A stretch of DNA of 64,000 nt from Coriaria nepalensis (taxonomy: Eukaryota; Streptophyta; Magnoliopsida; Cucurbitales; Coriariaceae). The notes under the pieces are model-generated. The model saw only the letters and a program-made list of their open reading frames with translations, was not told the DNA's origin and searched no databases. The DNA lies in NCBI GenBank assembly GCA_027186245.1, contig CP114483.1, forward strand, positions 258,001 through 322,000, given 5' to 3'. Below are positions 42,119 through 53,444 of this stretch, piece by piece; position 1 is the first letter of the stretch, and each line of letters opens with the position of its first letter. A program made the position numbers and the translations under genes.

Positions 42119-43920
42119 CTTCTCTGCAAAAACCCTAATTCCGAGCGCCAAAGAGAGGGAGCTTCACAGAAATGGAGAAGAGGTAGAGGAAAGAAGTTGG
42201 TGAGAGAGAGAGAGAGAGAGAGAGGGGGGGGAGGAGGAAGCGTGCGATTGGAGCGATGGCTGTCAGTCAGTACATTAAATAAACGTTTCTTTGTCCAACC
42301 GTCAATCAAATTAACGGAATTTTCTTGCATTCTAATAAATTCTTTTCTCGATTAATCCTTTTTTGTTTTTAGCGCGCTCCGGTTATTGCCGGTTTTTCTT
42401 TTTTGTTCAATATTAATTTCTTTTTCTTTTTCCTTATTTTTTATTTTTTATTTATGGTTTGATTTATTTTTTATTTATTTTTTATGATTTATTTGCAAGT
42501 AAAAATAATAATAAAATGTTCTTCACAATTAAAAAATAAAAAGAATCTAAAAAGAAAATTCAAAACAAACATTCAACGGAGAGAGAACAGAGGGGTCAAA
42601 TGGCTGGAGATGAAATGGGCCATGGAGGCCCAAACATATAAATGTGTTGTTGTCTTATGCTTGACTTGTAATGTACGTATGGCCCAAACATATAACTCTT
42701 TTTCCTAAATGCTATCTTAGTCATGGCTCTTGATAAGCATGAATATGCTTTTATTTATGCACTTGTAGCCAAAGCCAAGGTTTCATGGGACCCACGTACC
42801 ACCGATTATTGAAATGGATGTGGTACCCCACAAAGGGAATAAAAAACAAGATATTCTATATCCCATAATTAACTATAAAATACTGTATCATGATTCATAT
42901 TGCAACACTCCAGTTTCCAGTTTGAAGTTGGAGGCCCAACATATACTGCTTGAACGATCTAACTTCTCATTGGACCCAACATATACTGCTTGAACGAGAT
43001 CTAACTTCTCATTGGGCTCGTTGGCCTAAATTAAAAAAAAAAAAAAAAAACTCTTTACTGGGCTGTTAATATTCACTTGGGCCACTTAAACACCTAGAAG
43101 CCCAGGAAGAAGATGTGCAAATCCAAATAATGTTACGTATATAGAGTTTATAGTTTATATATGAAGCAGAAAAATAATTGCCTAGTGTCAGAAATTTGCA
43201 ACTCCAATGAATAGAAGCAGCCATGCATTAGCCAGCAGATGTAGTACATGCAAGAACAGAAACAGCTCGGTTTCCATCATCTACTTCCCAATTCCATACA
43301 GATTTGTGGGTCCCTTCTTCTGTAGTAGTGATAGCTTTAGATCAATTGATAACAGCCATTGATCAGTCTGATACACATAACCGATCTAAAGACACACTGG
43401 TCTGATTTCTGATCAGAGATCCTTTTTTCCTGGTCGTGTTTGATTAATGGGAGAAATTTACTCCCACTTTCCACATGCAGATTTGCACCTTCTCCAGACT
43501 TGCCGTGATTTTCACTCCCCGTCTTAACTTAATCTCTCTCCTCGACTAATCAAATAAATACCGTGGAACAAAGGACTGGAAGAGAGCATTTTGAGAACTT
43601 TTAAGGATGAAATTGAAATAATTAAGATACATCTGGGGACCGATTTGATAATAGATGTAAAATATAGGGGCTATATTAATAATTTGGACTTTTTAAAAAA
43701 TTATACTACAAGTTAAGTGAGCGGTAGTCACATGTAATAATTATTCAAACGTCAGTACAAATGGCAAGAAAGAGATGAAAGTGAAAGGGGATTGAGATGG
43801 GTTTCACGGAAAGATAAAAGAAACAAGCAAGCAGATAGATATAGAATATAATAGATGTAGAGATATAGTCGGTATAGTAGCCGCTTGCATATTATTATAC
43901 CCTTCTTGCCCAAGCTAACC
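42119..43920. other. Divergent intergenic region between ABCA1 and the 43941 gene
   Basis: No gene was recognised. Contents are the ABCA1 5' leader with an AACCCTAA telo-box-like motif near 42131, a GA tract near 42198-42225, AT-rich low-complexity DNA near 42400-42540, and a tandem duplication at 42933-43016. A short poly-A lies near 43032-43050. Confidence 0.5.
42933..43016. repeat. About 41-bp tandem duplication
   Basis: Two adjacent copies of a unit beginning CCCAACATATACTGC lie at about 42935-42974 and 42975-43016. The second copy carries a 2-bp insertion (GA). It lies in intergenic DNA. Confidence 0.8.
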
Positions 43921-43944
43921 ATGAAAGCGATCACAACCAGATGA
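43921..43944 (+). promoter_or_regulatory. Seven-codon upstream ORF overlapping the next start
   Basis: A short ORF (ATG plus six sense codons, then TGA) ends at 43944, overlapping the ATGATG start of the following gene at 43941 by four bases. If transcribed, this arrangement could lower or couple initiation at the main ORF. The transcript start is unknown, so function is inference. Confidence 0.35.
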
Positions 43945-45446
43945 TGGGTTTCGCTACAAAGTTTCAGAAGACTAAGGGCATGGGTCTGCTCTTAGTCTTC
44001 TTCCCAGAAGACAGCCAGTCCGCCATGGTTGACAATACCAAGCTTCTTATCTCCTCTTCCTCACCTTCATCTTCATCCTCTGCTAAAATAACCGCTGCTT
44101 CAACTAGTACTAGTTCCAAGCTCCTCAACAAAGCTCAATCCGTCATTTCTCTCTGCGCTCTTCTCGTCTTCTTCTCCCTCCTCGTCTTCACCCTCTCCTC
44201 CTTCGAACCCACTAATTATATCTCCGCCGTCAAATCCGTTCCCAATCGAAGATTTCTCTCACAGAAAAATCCGATTATCGGTAACTACTCTCAAATCCCT
44301 GTCTCTCGCTCGTCCTGGTTTTCTGCCAAAATATGGAGACGGAGAGAAATTAGGGCTTCGATTCCGCCGCCATTGGCATCTGCGCTGCAAGGTATGGGAA
44401 CTCTCTACAGACGAGGAACCAAATCCATGAACGATGTCGTTGTGTGCCATGTAGTTGAAGATGTTAACGAAGATGAATTCCGGTTGTTTCTACGTGTCTT
44501 GCATCGTTCTGGTATAACTTCCAAATCCGACGTCGTCTTCGTTTTCCCGTCCTCGACGTTTTCTTCTCGGTTTAGTACGATGATTTTAGAAGAGAATGAC
44601 TCGTTCATGAAGCTCATTGACCTTTACAGAGAAGTACTTCTAATGAACAGAACGAGTCGGGACTCGGGTTCGTCTTTCGACGTGACTCAGTTTATGAGGA
44701 AGAAGAAGAGGAAGGAAGAAGTATTGGGGGGGGCACTGTGGGGTATCAAAAGTAGGAGAGCGAGTTTCAACGAGTCGGATGGGGAAGAAGGTGAGTCGAC
44801 TCGTGTAAGCTATGGCTCGGTGGTGAGTTTTGAAGCGACTGAGCTTGACCCAGAGAACTTGCTTTCGGGGTTCTTAAACCTGGTTCCGATGAGTTTGAGA
44901 AGGTGGGCTTGTTACTCGATGCTACTCGGCCGAGTCCGGCATAATTTCAAGCATATAATGCTAGTGGATGTAAAACAGTTACTTATACTCGGTGACCCAC
45001 TCGGACGAGTCAGGAATCGGAGTTCCGAGTCAGTCTACTTATCCACAAAGCCGAGCAAGCATAGTAGGAAAAATCCAGCCAAAACCGAGTCTAATTATCC
45101 AGTCAACTCAGCCATCATAACGGGTGGTGCACGTGGGGTCCGTAGACTATCAAGCGCCATGGTAGTAGAAATAGTTCGAGGGCTGATGCAACACAAGAGG
45201 AAGAACTCAGTGACCGAGTCGGGAATACTGAGTCAACTCGTGAGCAATGAATTCATACTGAAGAACGTGAATCTGATAAAGTCAACCGAGTCGATCCCGG
45301 AACTTAGTTCACTCACCGGATTGAACTCGAAATCGGATCATAAAGTACTCCTACGTGGAAACAGTAATAAGGAAGAAGTTAAATCTGTTATTATGAAGCT
45401 AATATGCGCGTCTGAACTGGATTCTTCCGTCTATAATGATTGTTAG
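43941..45446 (+). CDS. Plant protein of unknown function, intronless, one membrane anchor
   Basis: Single open frame of 501 residues with no intron signals. The N-terminus is Ser-rich (about residues 38-62). One strongly hydrophobic segment at about 66-88 (VISLCALLVFFSLLVFTLSS) follows, then a basic stretch. This is the outline of a type II, possibly Golgi, membrane protein. The C-terminal half has conserved-looking blocks such as NDVVVCHVVEDVNEDEFRLF, LLSGFLNLVPMSLRRWACYS, FKHIMLVDVKQLLILGDPLG and ITGGARGVRRLSSAMVVEIV. These recall a plant-only family of uncharacterised proteins, but I cannot name it with certainty. The LVDV block with a preceding VVVCHVVED strand could suggest a nucleotide-sugar fold; that is speculation. 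An alternative in-frame start is the next codon (43944). Confidence 0.75.
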   Translation: MMGFATKFQKTKGMGLLLVFFPEDSQSAMVDNTKLLISSSSPSSSSSAKITAASTSTSSKLLNKAQSVISLCALLVFFSLLVFTLSSFEPTNYISAVKSVPNRRFLSQKNPIIGNYSQIPVSRSSWFSAKIWRRREIRASIPPPLASALQGMGTLYRRGTKSMNDVVVCHVVEDVNEDEFRLFLRVLHRSGITSKSDVVFVFPSSTFSSRFSTMILEENDSFMKLIDLYREVLLMNRTSRDSGSSFDVTQFMRKKKRKEEVLGGALWGIKSRRASFNESDGEEGESTRVSYGSVVSFEATELDPENLLSGFLNLVPMSLRRWACYSMLLGRVRHNFKHIMLVDVKQLLILGDPLGRVRNRSSESVYLSTKPSKHSRKNPAKTESNYPVNSAIITGGARGVRRLSSAMVVEIVRGLMQHKRKNSVTESGILSQLVSNEFILKNVNLIKSTESIPELSSLTGLNSKSDHKVLLRGNSNKEEVKSVIMKLICASELDSSVYNDC

Positions 45447-46274
45447 CAGAAAAAAAAAAAGACTCATATAGAACAAAAAAAAAAAAAGTGGGGGAGAAAA
45501 AGGAAAGAATATAAAGACGAGGGTGATATATATATTTATATATTTATTTTTTATTTTTCTTTTTGTAAAAATATATTATTTAAAAATTAATAAATAAAAA
45601 ATATATATTTATTTTATTTTAGGAGGGAAAGAAAGAATGATTTTTCTTGAAGGGAATGTAAACTGCATGGGGGAGCTGTGATTTGCCAGCTCTTTCTCCG
45701 CGTTAAAGGTGGGAGAGAACGTGTTGATTCCGAACCACTTTTTTTGATATTTTCTTTTTGAAAGTTTAATATAATTTTTATATAATATGATTTATATCTA
45801 ATTTTATAATTTTATTTAAGACCCTCCTATTAATTAATGTATAGTTTTTTTTTTGTTTTTTTCCAGCTGGACAACCAAAAATACATAATAGATAAAACTA
45901 AATTAATTTACGGATCTAATTCTTAAATCGAGGCTGATCTCATTTTGAAGGAGATTAGTAAATGTAATTAGTTTCACTAATAAATAATTAGTGAGAATAT
46001 ATACTACTGATGTCTTAATCGATTGTTGGGTTGTAACTTGGAAGTCAAAGTGTCAAAGCACCGACACAAAATAATGAGTGAAGACTATCGAGATCGCGTT
46101 GTTCGGATGAGACAACTAAGAATCACAAGATTGAAAGTGTGTTAAGAGTGAAATAGAGAGACTACTAGAGAACGATGAAGATATGGGAGAGTCTTTTTCG
46201 CTTAGAAGTTGCCAAAATCATAATTAGGAGAATGTGGTCATGTGGGTTAATACAAACTATACATAGCATATACA

Positions 46275-46307
<33 letters not shown>

Positions 46308-47148
46308 TATATAAAGGGGAATTAATAAAGAATAAGAAGATTCTATTTTACCATTATCAATATATGATGATGTATATTACTCTAATTATAATTAATTAAT
46401 TCATTAGCGGTGGGTTAATCTTATCAATATTTATATTCTATACATAGCTATCATCTATCTAATGAGGTAGGGGGTTTCATATTCCCACGAGCATGGTGGC
46501 TTATCAAGAGTGACCGTGAAGGCTCTCATATCACATGTAGAAGATAATCAATGATGCCTATTGGCTACTACAAAAAGATGAGTGGGCCCCCATTAAAATT
46601 TAATAACCTTATCATTCGCACCGTTTAGAGGGGAAAAGCCCCATAAAAATGTGGCTAATATTAATCATGCCCTTAATAAAGGGGTCATTAATGAGGAAGT
46701 TTCTTGGTTTCTTCCTAACCTAAAGAAACGCATTATTAGCACAACCATATCACATTGAAGTTAGCATCTAAATGGCCAGCCACTCCGCTACTCCAGTTGT
46801 TCTTGTTGTCACTAATGTCAAATTTCTTCATGGATTTTGCTTATGATCCCAAGTAAACTTAACCTTTGTCAAAGTTTGACAACAAACTTAACCTTTTTTT
46901 TTATTATTAACAATGAAGGAGTCATCACATCTATTTATATAATTGGTTGCAGTTAAGATGAGCTAGTAGTTAAGGTAACTACAGTCTAGTTAATTTAACT
47001 AAACATGAACTCTAACTAGCTAACTAAAACTAACAGTAATAGTTATCGTATAACAGTAGGTTGGTAAACAATTAAAAATCATCCAAGAAGATTCAAGAAA
47101 TTGAATGCTATAATTGCGATATAAGATCGGAAGGAAAGGTCAAAAAGA
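45447..47148. other. Intergenic, AT-rich
   Basis: This is the 3' flank of the 43941 gene and the 3' flank of the CTU2-like pseudogene (convergent). It contains very AT-rich tracts near 45530-45620 and a CATA microsatellite near 46270-46303. No gene, RNA or element was recognised. Confidence 0.5.
46270..46303. repeat. (CATA)n microsatellite
   Basis: About eight tandem CATA units in intergenic DNA. Confidence 0.9.
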
Positions 47149-49741
47149 TCAGACAGTTCCAATTTCCGATTCAGCTTCACTGTCTGAGAGTAGGAACTTT
47201 GTATTTCCTCCCTGAAAGTAATAAGTTCCAGATAAGAGTTAAGGAACTTGCATTATTATGCTCAAGTATTTCTAGATGCCTATACACCGAAATGGCGAAA
47301 AGTATTGCTCTATCAAACATGAAATAAGATACTTTACCTCTGCGTATTCAGATTGCCATTGCCATTACTGGAGTTTCTTGTTCCCAAAACTAATATGCTT
47401 GTGGCAAAAGAGAATAAAAATCTTCCATTGAAGTGGGTCCCTTGGGTAGTATTTGAAACTGACAACTTGAGCAGAAGGCAGCACTAAAGAGACCAGATCC
47501 TGTCTGGATATTCTTGGGACTACTTGAGGCTCTAGAGTCGGATTTGCTTAGGGGACTCTTGCATAGTGAACAGAATGAATCTGAGGAAATGGATTCATTA
47601 GGCTTGATGTTCGATCTCTGTTGACACCTTTTGGTGGCTAAGGGGACATTATCATCCTTGGTTTCTGGAATCCTGTTGAACTGAAATGGAGTAAGTTTAC
47701 CCGCTTACAATTGAGCATTCACGAGAAGGATTTTCTTCCTACAAAACATGTCACACTTAGGAGTAAGGGTTTCAGTCAAGCGATGATATTTAACAGCATA
47801 ACTGGTGAGTGACACCATGAATTGAAGGTTCACCAGTTGTTATTTATTTTTTCCTCAAGAGAAAGAAAAGATTGGGAAGCACATCAGGACAGTCCATCCC
47901 ATCCTGCCCAATAGCTTTCCCAACAAAGATGAGAAAGCAAGAAAATTCTCTTTCAATCAAGTACAGAGAAACCTATATTTCCTATGGCTTTCTCAAAAGA
48001 TAAAAAATATTACAAATTCCACAGATTCCACAATTTTACCTGCAATAGGGTCACAAATGATGAGACCAAACTATTGATTCCGGAGCATGGTCCTTTAAGT
48101 AACTCCACAGTCTTTAGGCTGCCCTGCCAAGGTGATATAAAGAACTCTTGTAAAACCAAACAGATATCCTAGTATAATTGAGATTATGTGAATGTCCATC
48201 CACATGAAGAAAAAAGAGAAAGAAGCAGAAATAACAAACCCATCAAGGCGGCACAGCAGGTTCAGTTCTTGTGCAAGACAGTCACGGAGAGGAAGTATCA
48301 CTGGAACCAACCACCTAGCATCCGCATATTGTATATCTGCTGGCAATGAATAGCCTTATCCCTATTAAAAGCACAAGTAAAAATCATTTCCAAAAGAAAA
48401 TAGTAAATCATATTCACCAGTGTCGTTAATAGCTTCAAACAGAAACAGAGCAAAAGATGTCAAAATTCAGAATTGCTCATGTTCCCCTCCCCTATTCACA
48501 AATGTATTTACATTTTAATATCAAACTGATTCCTTTGTACAAATCTCAAAATGCGCACATCAGAACAAGAATGCTCCATGGTTTCCCTTGGACAGACAAA
48601 CAATGAGATTAAGAGAAAACAAAGACGGACCTTAACAGTGGTTGATATAACATGGCAAGCAATCCTTGACGTGCAGGATCCAAGTACAAGTCTGTTATAT
48701 CCATTTTCAATATCAATCTGCAGCAGAAAAACATAACAAATAAGGATTTCTTTCCTCATTTGCAAGCTTACAAAATTATTACTCAGAAATCCAAGGCCGA
48801 AACCTTTTGTAAGGACAACATCCGTAAATGTTGAGTCAAATCTTCTTTTCCTGTCTCATCACTGAGAGCATATAGTAAATTCTTCAATCTGTTTCTTCTA
48901 TCATTGAAATCGGAAGAGTGGATATCCTCAATTGGAACCGCATGGAATTCTTTTCTTGGTGGGGCTAGATTCTGCACAACCAATCTAACGTCTTGGATTG
49001 CATCATCAACTTCATCAGAAGGAACGGAACAATTGGCACTTTCGTCAATAAATGCAACTCCAACACCAAAGACTGGTAATGATCTATCTCTACTTGCTTC
49101 AAAATTCTTATGAGATCTTCGTTGCAGCTCATGTACAAACTGAAGAGCTACCATGAGAGAATGAGATATCCTTAATATTCAATTTATCTGATTGGATTTT
49201 ACAAATAACTGAAGTTCAAGAAAAGTCAAAGTAAATGAATGAGAACTTCCATAGTTCTTCAATTTACACTCACAAACACTTAAATTTATAAACAAATCAA
49301 CGATAAATGAAAAAATAGGATTTTTCTTCGGTCTCAAAAATCAACTATTACGAACAGCTAGTTGAGAGAGAGAAAAAAAAAAGACCTGGAAGAAGGACCG
49401 CCGGAAAACGCGACGAGTACGTTATCAGAAGGAGAAATCATGGCGTTACAGGTGACGGCCTGCCTGAACTTGCCAAACAAATTGCTCCTAAGCAATCGCC
49501 GCAGAGACGCCCATCTTCGGTGACTCGGCCGCCGGAAACTGGAGCGTTGGACTTGCACTTGACGCAGAGATCGCACTTATTGACTATTGTTACCCTCCAA
49601 ATTTTCATTTCTATCAGTACGGGTAGTTGTTCTGGTCTTAAGCGTCGAGTCATCAACTCCTCCTCCTACTCGTCCATTTTCTTCCTCTTCATCTTGTTTT
49701 CAATAGCAGTTGGACTGACAGGTCGAAGAGTTGCAAGCCAT
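47149..49741 (-). pseudogene. CTU2: Decayed CTU2 (cytoplasmic tRNA 2-thiolation protein 2)
   Basis: CTU2/NCS2 partners CTU1/NCS6 in 2-thiolation of wobble uridine-34 of some cytosolic tRNAs. Seven ancestral exons are traceable on the minus strand: 49741-49386, 49151-48804, 48717-48631, 48361-48240, 48118-48040, 47738-47338, 47211-47149. Recognisable blocks are CVKCKSNAP, MISPSDNVLVAFSGG, GYNRLVLGSCTSRIACHV and ADIQYADARWLVPVILPLRD. Lesions: TGA after 13 codons; a frameshift before KCDLCVKCK; another before the LFGKFRQAV block; exon 2 acceptor AG changed to TG; TAA at 48358-48356 at the start of exon 4; a 2-base deletion early in exon 6 near 47711; a shift near the TAG after LLPQAY; and a shift in the last exon. 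Introns are kept, so the copy decayed in place. It is head-to-head with RRP43. Confidence 0.88.
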
Positions 49742-50508
49742 GGATGTGGAAGATGAACTGCTCGAACCTCGGGAATGAATCAATGTACAGTTAGGGTTTT
49801 AGCATCGATTTGCAGCCGTAAGTAACTGTTAACGGTGCTGTTAGCGCGTGAAAAGTTATACGTGGGTTTATTTGTAGATCTTCAACTATATCGGGTGTAA
49901 GTTATGAGTATTAAATAGTTTAGGGGTCATTACAAAATAGAAAAAAGAAAAGCCTGGCCCTGAGCAAACCACACCATACCGCGTTTTGGGAAAAGCGTTG
50001 GGGAGCGACCGCTAGGGACAGGCGCTTAAACGACAGTCTCCCTCTCCTTTTCTCTGTTTCTTCTTCCTGGTTCCTGCAGACGTCATCCCTGTTTTTCCTT
50101 CTAGGCAGAATACGTGCTTGGTAGGAAAAATCTCTCTTTTTCTTCTGCTTAATAGTCCTCTATTTTCACTGTTAATTCATCTGGGCTTTTCTTCTTCTCC
50201 TTCCTCTTGTTTCTGTGTACGATTCAATGATTGATGCTGTTTAGGTTTTCTTTTATTCTCCTGATTTCTGGCTCATTTTACTATGGATTTTCTGTAATCT
50301 ATGAACCCACATGACAAAAAGAATAAAAAAATTGATGTTGAAGTCTGTACATAAATTTGCTACTATTTGTAATTATGAGAAGCAGCAATAACAGAGCAAA
50401 ATGCCATAGGATTAGCGCATATTTGGTTATAGGTTATAACTAAAAACTTTTTATTTTTACAAAAATTCAGCTAAGGTAAACATTTGGAAGGAAGACAAAC
50501 AACAAGGA
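49742..50508. other. Divergent region between CTU2 pseudogene and RRP43
   Basis: Contains a telo-box motif (TTAGGGTTTT, 49791-49800), typical of promoters of plant ribosome- and RNA-related genes. A likely 5'-UTR intron of RRP43 runs from a donor near 50121 (CTTG|GTAGGA) to an acceptor near 50470 (ATTCAG). The leader then reaches the RRP43 ATG. These two boundaries are inferred. Confidence 0.5.
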
Positions 50509-52336
50509 ATGGGTTCACCAAATTCATCTGGAGATTTATCATCACAAATGGATGTTGATGCTTTTAGACGCCTCTTCCCAGTTCAATTTTACGAGCGTCA
50601 TCTCACTGAATCAATTCGTCCTGATGCTCGATCACTTGGAAAAGCTAGAGATACAACTGTAGCCCTTGGTTATTTAATTTTTGTTTCAAGTTTCTTTCTT
50701 TTTCATTTTACCTCATGAATCTGTATATTTCAATCCATATGTTGATTTTACTTTGATATTCAATAATGAAATAGTGAATTCTCTATTCAATTAAGGTGCT
50801 GTTGCTTCTGCCAATGGTTCGGCCCTGGCTAAAACTGGTTCAACTGTAAGTGTTGTAGAAACTTCTTGCTTTTTAACATACGCTTTTTTTTTTTTAATAT
50901 TCTTGTTCTTATTCAAGACCAGTGATTTGATTATTGTGCAGACAATGCTGGCTGCTATCAAAATGGAAGTGATGACTCCTTCCAAGGAGTCACCAGATGA
51001 GGGTTGCATAGGTTGATTATACTATCTTTATCCTTTCATTGTTTTATCTTTATGATTGTGATCTGAACAATTTTAATGACTTTCCTTTTCTCCTAACCTT
51101 TTTTTTCCAGCAATTGAGTTCCACATGCCTCCTATATGTTCTCCCCTTGTTCGGCCCGGAAGGCCAGCTGAAATAGCACCTGTTGTGTCAAAGCAGTTAT
51201 CTGATACTATTTCCAGGCATGTAGTAGCTTCTCTACCTCCCCCCTGTTTTCCATTTCATATGTGAAATGGACTCATTCACTCTCTTGTCTATCTTTCTGC
51301 TTTTTGGCAGTTCTGGCATGATTAATATGAAAGAATTGTCCCTTGTTAGTGGAAAAGCTGCCTGGATGGCATACTTGGTATGTGTTCCTACATTTATCGG
51401 TCAAAATATTGCCACTAGCTTCTTAGTGTCCAGTATCAATTTTTCCATTGAATAAAATAGAAACTCATTATTTTATTTGCAGGACATATATTGTTTGGAT
51501 GCTGATGGTGCGCTCTTTGACACTGCATTACTTTCAGCAATAGCTGCATTTTCTCATTGTAAGATATTTATGATTTCATTCAGTTGGCTTCGATCCATAT
51601 CTTGAATCTGGAATAGATTTTTGATGTGGGTTTTGGTTAATCTGACAATTGAGCCAGCTGTATTTTAGTTAAATCCTGAGGTATATTGGAATTGGAGTTG
51701 AATTAGCGTTTCTGGTAGAACTAGTAAATCCAATCCTCTCATTTTAAAAAAGTTATTTTCATTGAATTGTAAATATCTTTCCCATCCTATATTTCCTTGT
51801 CCTTTCAGTGCAAATTCCAATTGTCGCCATGGATAATGATGGAAAACTTGTGGTTTTATCCGAGGAACAAGCAGGAGGGAAGTCCGAAAAGGAGCCTGTC
51901 AATAAGGAAAAAAGAAAGCTCACATTGACTACCATTCCATTCTCCCTAACTTGCATACTCCATAAAAACTACATCCTAGCAGACCCCACTGCAGAAGAAG
52001 AGTCCATCATGGAAACTATCGTCACTATCGTTCTAGATTCATCTGGTCAACTCGTGTCCCTTTACAAGCCAGGTGGATCGGTCCTTGCTCATACATCAGC
52101 TGTTCAGGTCTGTGTTTTCGCTTTGAAGGTCTCATCATTAAATCACTTCATTTTATTGAAATTATTAGATGGAAGCTTATAAGTAATAAGTTTAATAGAT
52201 GGGATCTTATAAGTAAGATTTGTTTTGGTTGTAGGATTGTGTTGCATTAACAAGGCAGAGAGTGAAGGAACTGAAATCGATTTTAAACGAAGCCATTTCG
52301 GGCATGGAGATTGAGAGTGAGATTGAGATTGATTGA
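50509..52336 (+). CDS. RRP43: Exosome complex core subunit RRP43
   Basis: RNase PH-fold subunit of the six-member exosome ring (human EXOSC8, yeast Rrp43), needed for 3'-to-5' RNA processing and decay in nucleus and cytosol. Eight exons (50509-50668, 50796-50845, 50942-51011, 51111-51216, 51311-51377, 51483-51558, 51809-52107, 52235-52336) join in frame to 309 residues. Landmarks are FPVQFYERHLTESIRPDARS near residue 24, GAVASANGSALAKTG, EFHMPPICSPLVRPGRPAE, and AWMAYLDIYCLDADGALFD. The intron after 51216 starts with GC (CCAG|GCATGT), a GC-AG intron. The C-terminus is acidic (EIESEIEID). No lesion was seen. Plant ring subunits are usually non-catalytic except RRP41, so a structural role is expected. 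Confidence 0.93.
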
Positions 52337-53444
52337 AAAGGGTCTTGGTCTTGGAGGATCCATCTTTAGAAAGTATTAGTGCACTTGCTGGTATATCATA
52401 TCCCCTTTCCTTTCTAATTGGCATTTTTACTCATTCAAAGCCGATTTTGGTTGGAGAGAGTTCTATTTCATGCATTTTCCTGGATCTTAATTGTATAATG
52501 TGATAATTTGAAGCGGCAAGAGTAGATTATGGTATTAATATAATTTATCTAGGTATTGAGTAACAGAGAAAATGTGATTATTTAGCTTCATTTGTCTTTG
52601 ATTTATTTTCTGGCCAATTTACTTGCTAACATGCCTCTCCCTTTTTCAAAGTTGGGTTTGTGGGCGGGCGCAAATTTTAAAATAGTCCGGGAGTAGATTT
52701 TCCGGGACTACCTAATAATGGCTCTGTAATGTTAAAAAGTGGATTACTTAACCTACAAAAAATTATTTGAGCTCTTATGAGTTAGCCCCCGTCTTAAGTA
52801 ACGTCTTTAAAGAGAAGCAAGACCTCTTAAGCCCATAGGTTTGGCGAAACCAGTAGCTCGACTCCTTTTGTCTAAATTCCTAGCAATCGATATCAAGCAA
52901 ATTGGCTAAACAAAAACATTGATATTTGATTATGGGGTGTCACCTTGACATTCCAAGCACACCGCAAAGATAGATATCCATCAATTAAACAAACACAAGA
53001 AGAAAAATCTTTAAGCGCAACAAGGACTTGAGCAGAAATCTGCCCCATTTTGTTTTTCTCTCTCATCATAATAAACACTGCCACTCAATTCATAGAGAGA
53101 CACTTTTGAGAATCAACATAAACCAATCAGAATGCAGGAATTCATCAGGAAAACCGCAATAGATAGATAGTGGTAGTAGTATTTGTACATCCTGTCTCTC
53201 TCTCTCACTCTCAGCTCCAATCATAAAATTGTCTGACTACCCATCTCCCCACGTGTCCTTCCCTCCCACCACTAACCATCAAAATCCACCTGTTTTCCTC
53301 TTCCTCGCTACTCCCCCCACATATTCATATAAACCCACAAACCCTCAAGAAGAAGAAGAACAACGATTCTCTGTAAAAATCTAATATTTTTTCTTAAAGA
53401 GAGAAAAAAATCTTATCTTTAATCTTTTCTCTTTCTTATCACCA
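52337..53444. other. Intergenic, RRP43 3' flank and CHLH promoter
   Basis: No gene was recognised. Pyrimidine-rich and CT/TC segments near 53190-53300 and a TATA-like CATATAAA near 53326 precede the CHLH leader. Confidence 0.5.

Noticed and set aside
43032..43050. Poly-A run considered as the tail of a processed retrocopy or SINE
   Set aside because: No gene-like or tRNA-like sequence precedes it and no flanking target duplication was found.
47149..49741. Sequencing or assembly error as the explanation for the CTU2 and SIN2 lesions
   Set aside because: The lesions include substitutions creating stops and lost splice sites as well as indels. ABCA1 (5,670 coding bases) and the other intact genes in the same window have none. 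Reads would still be needed for certainty.
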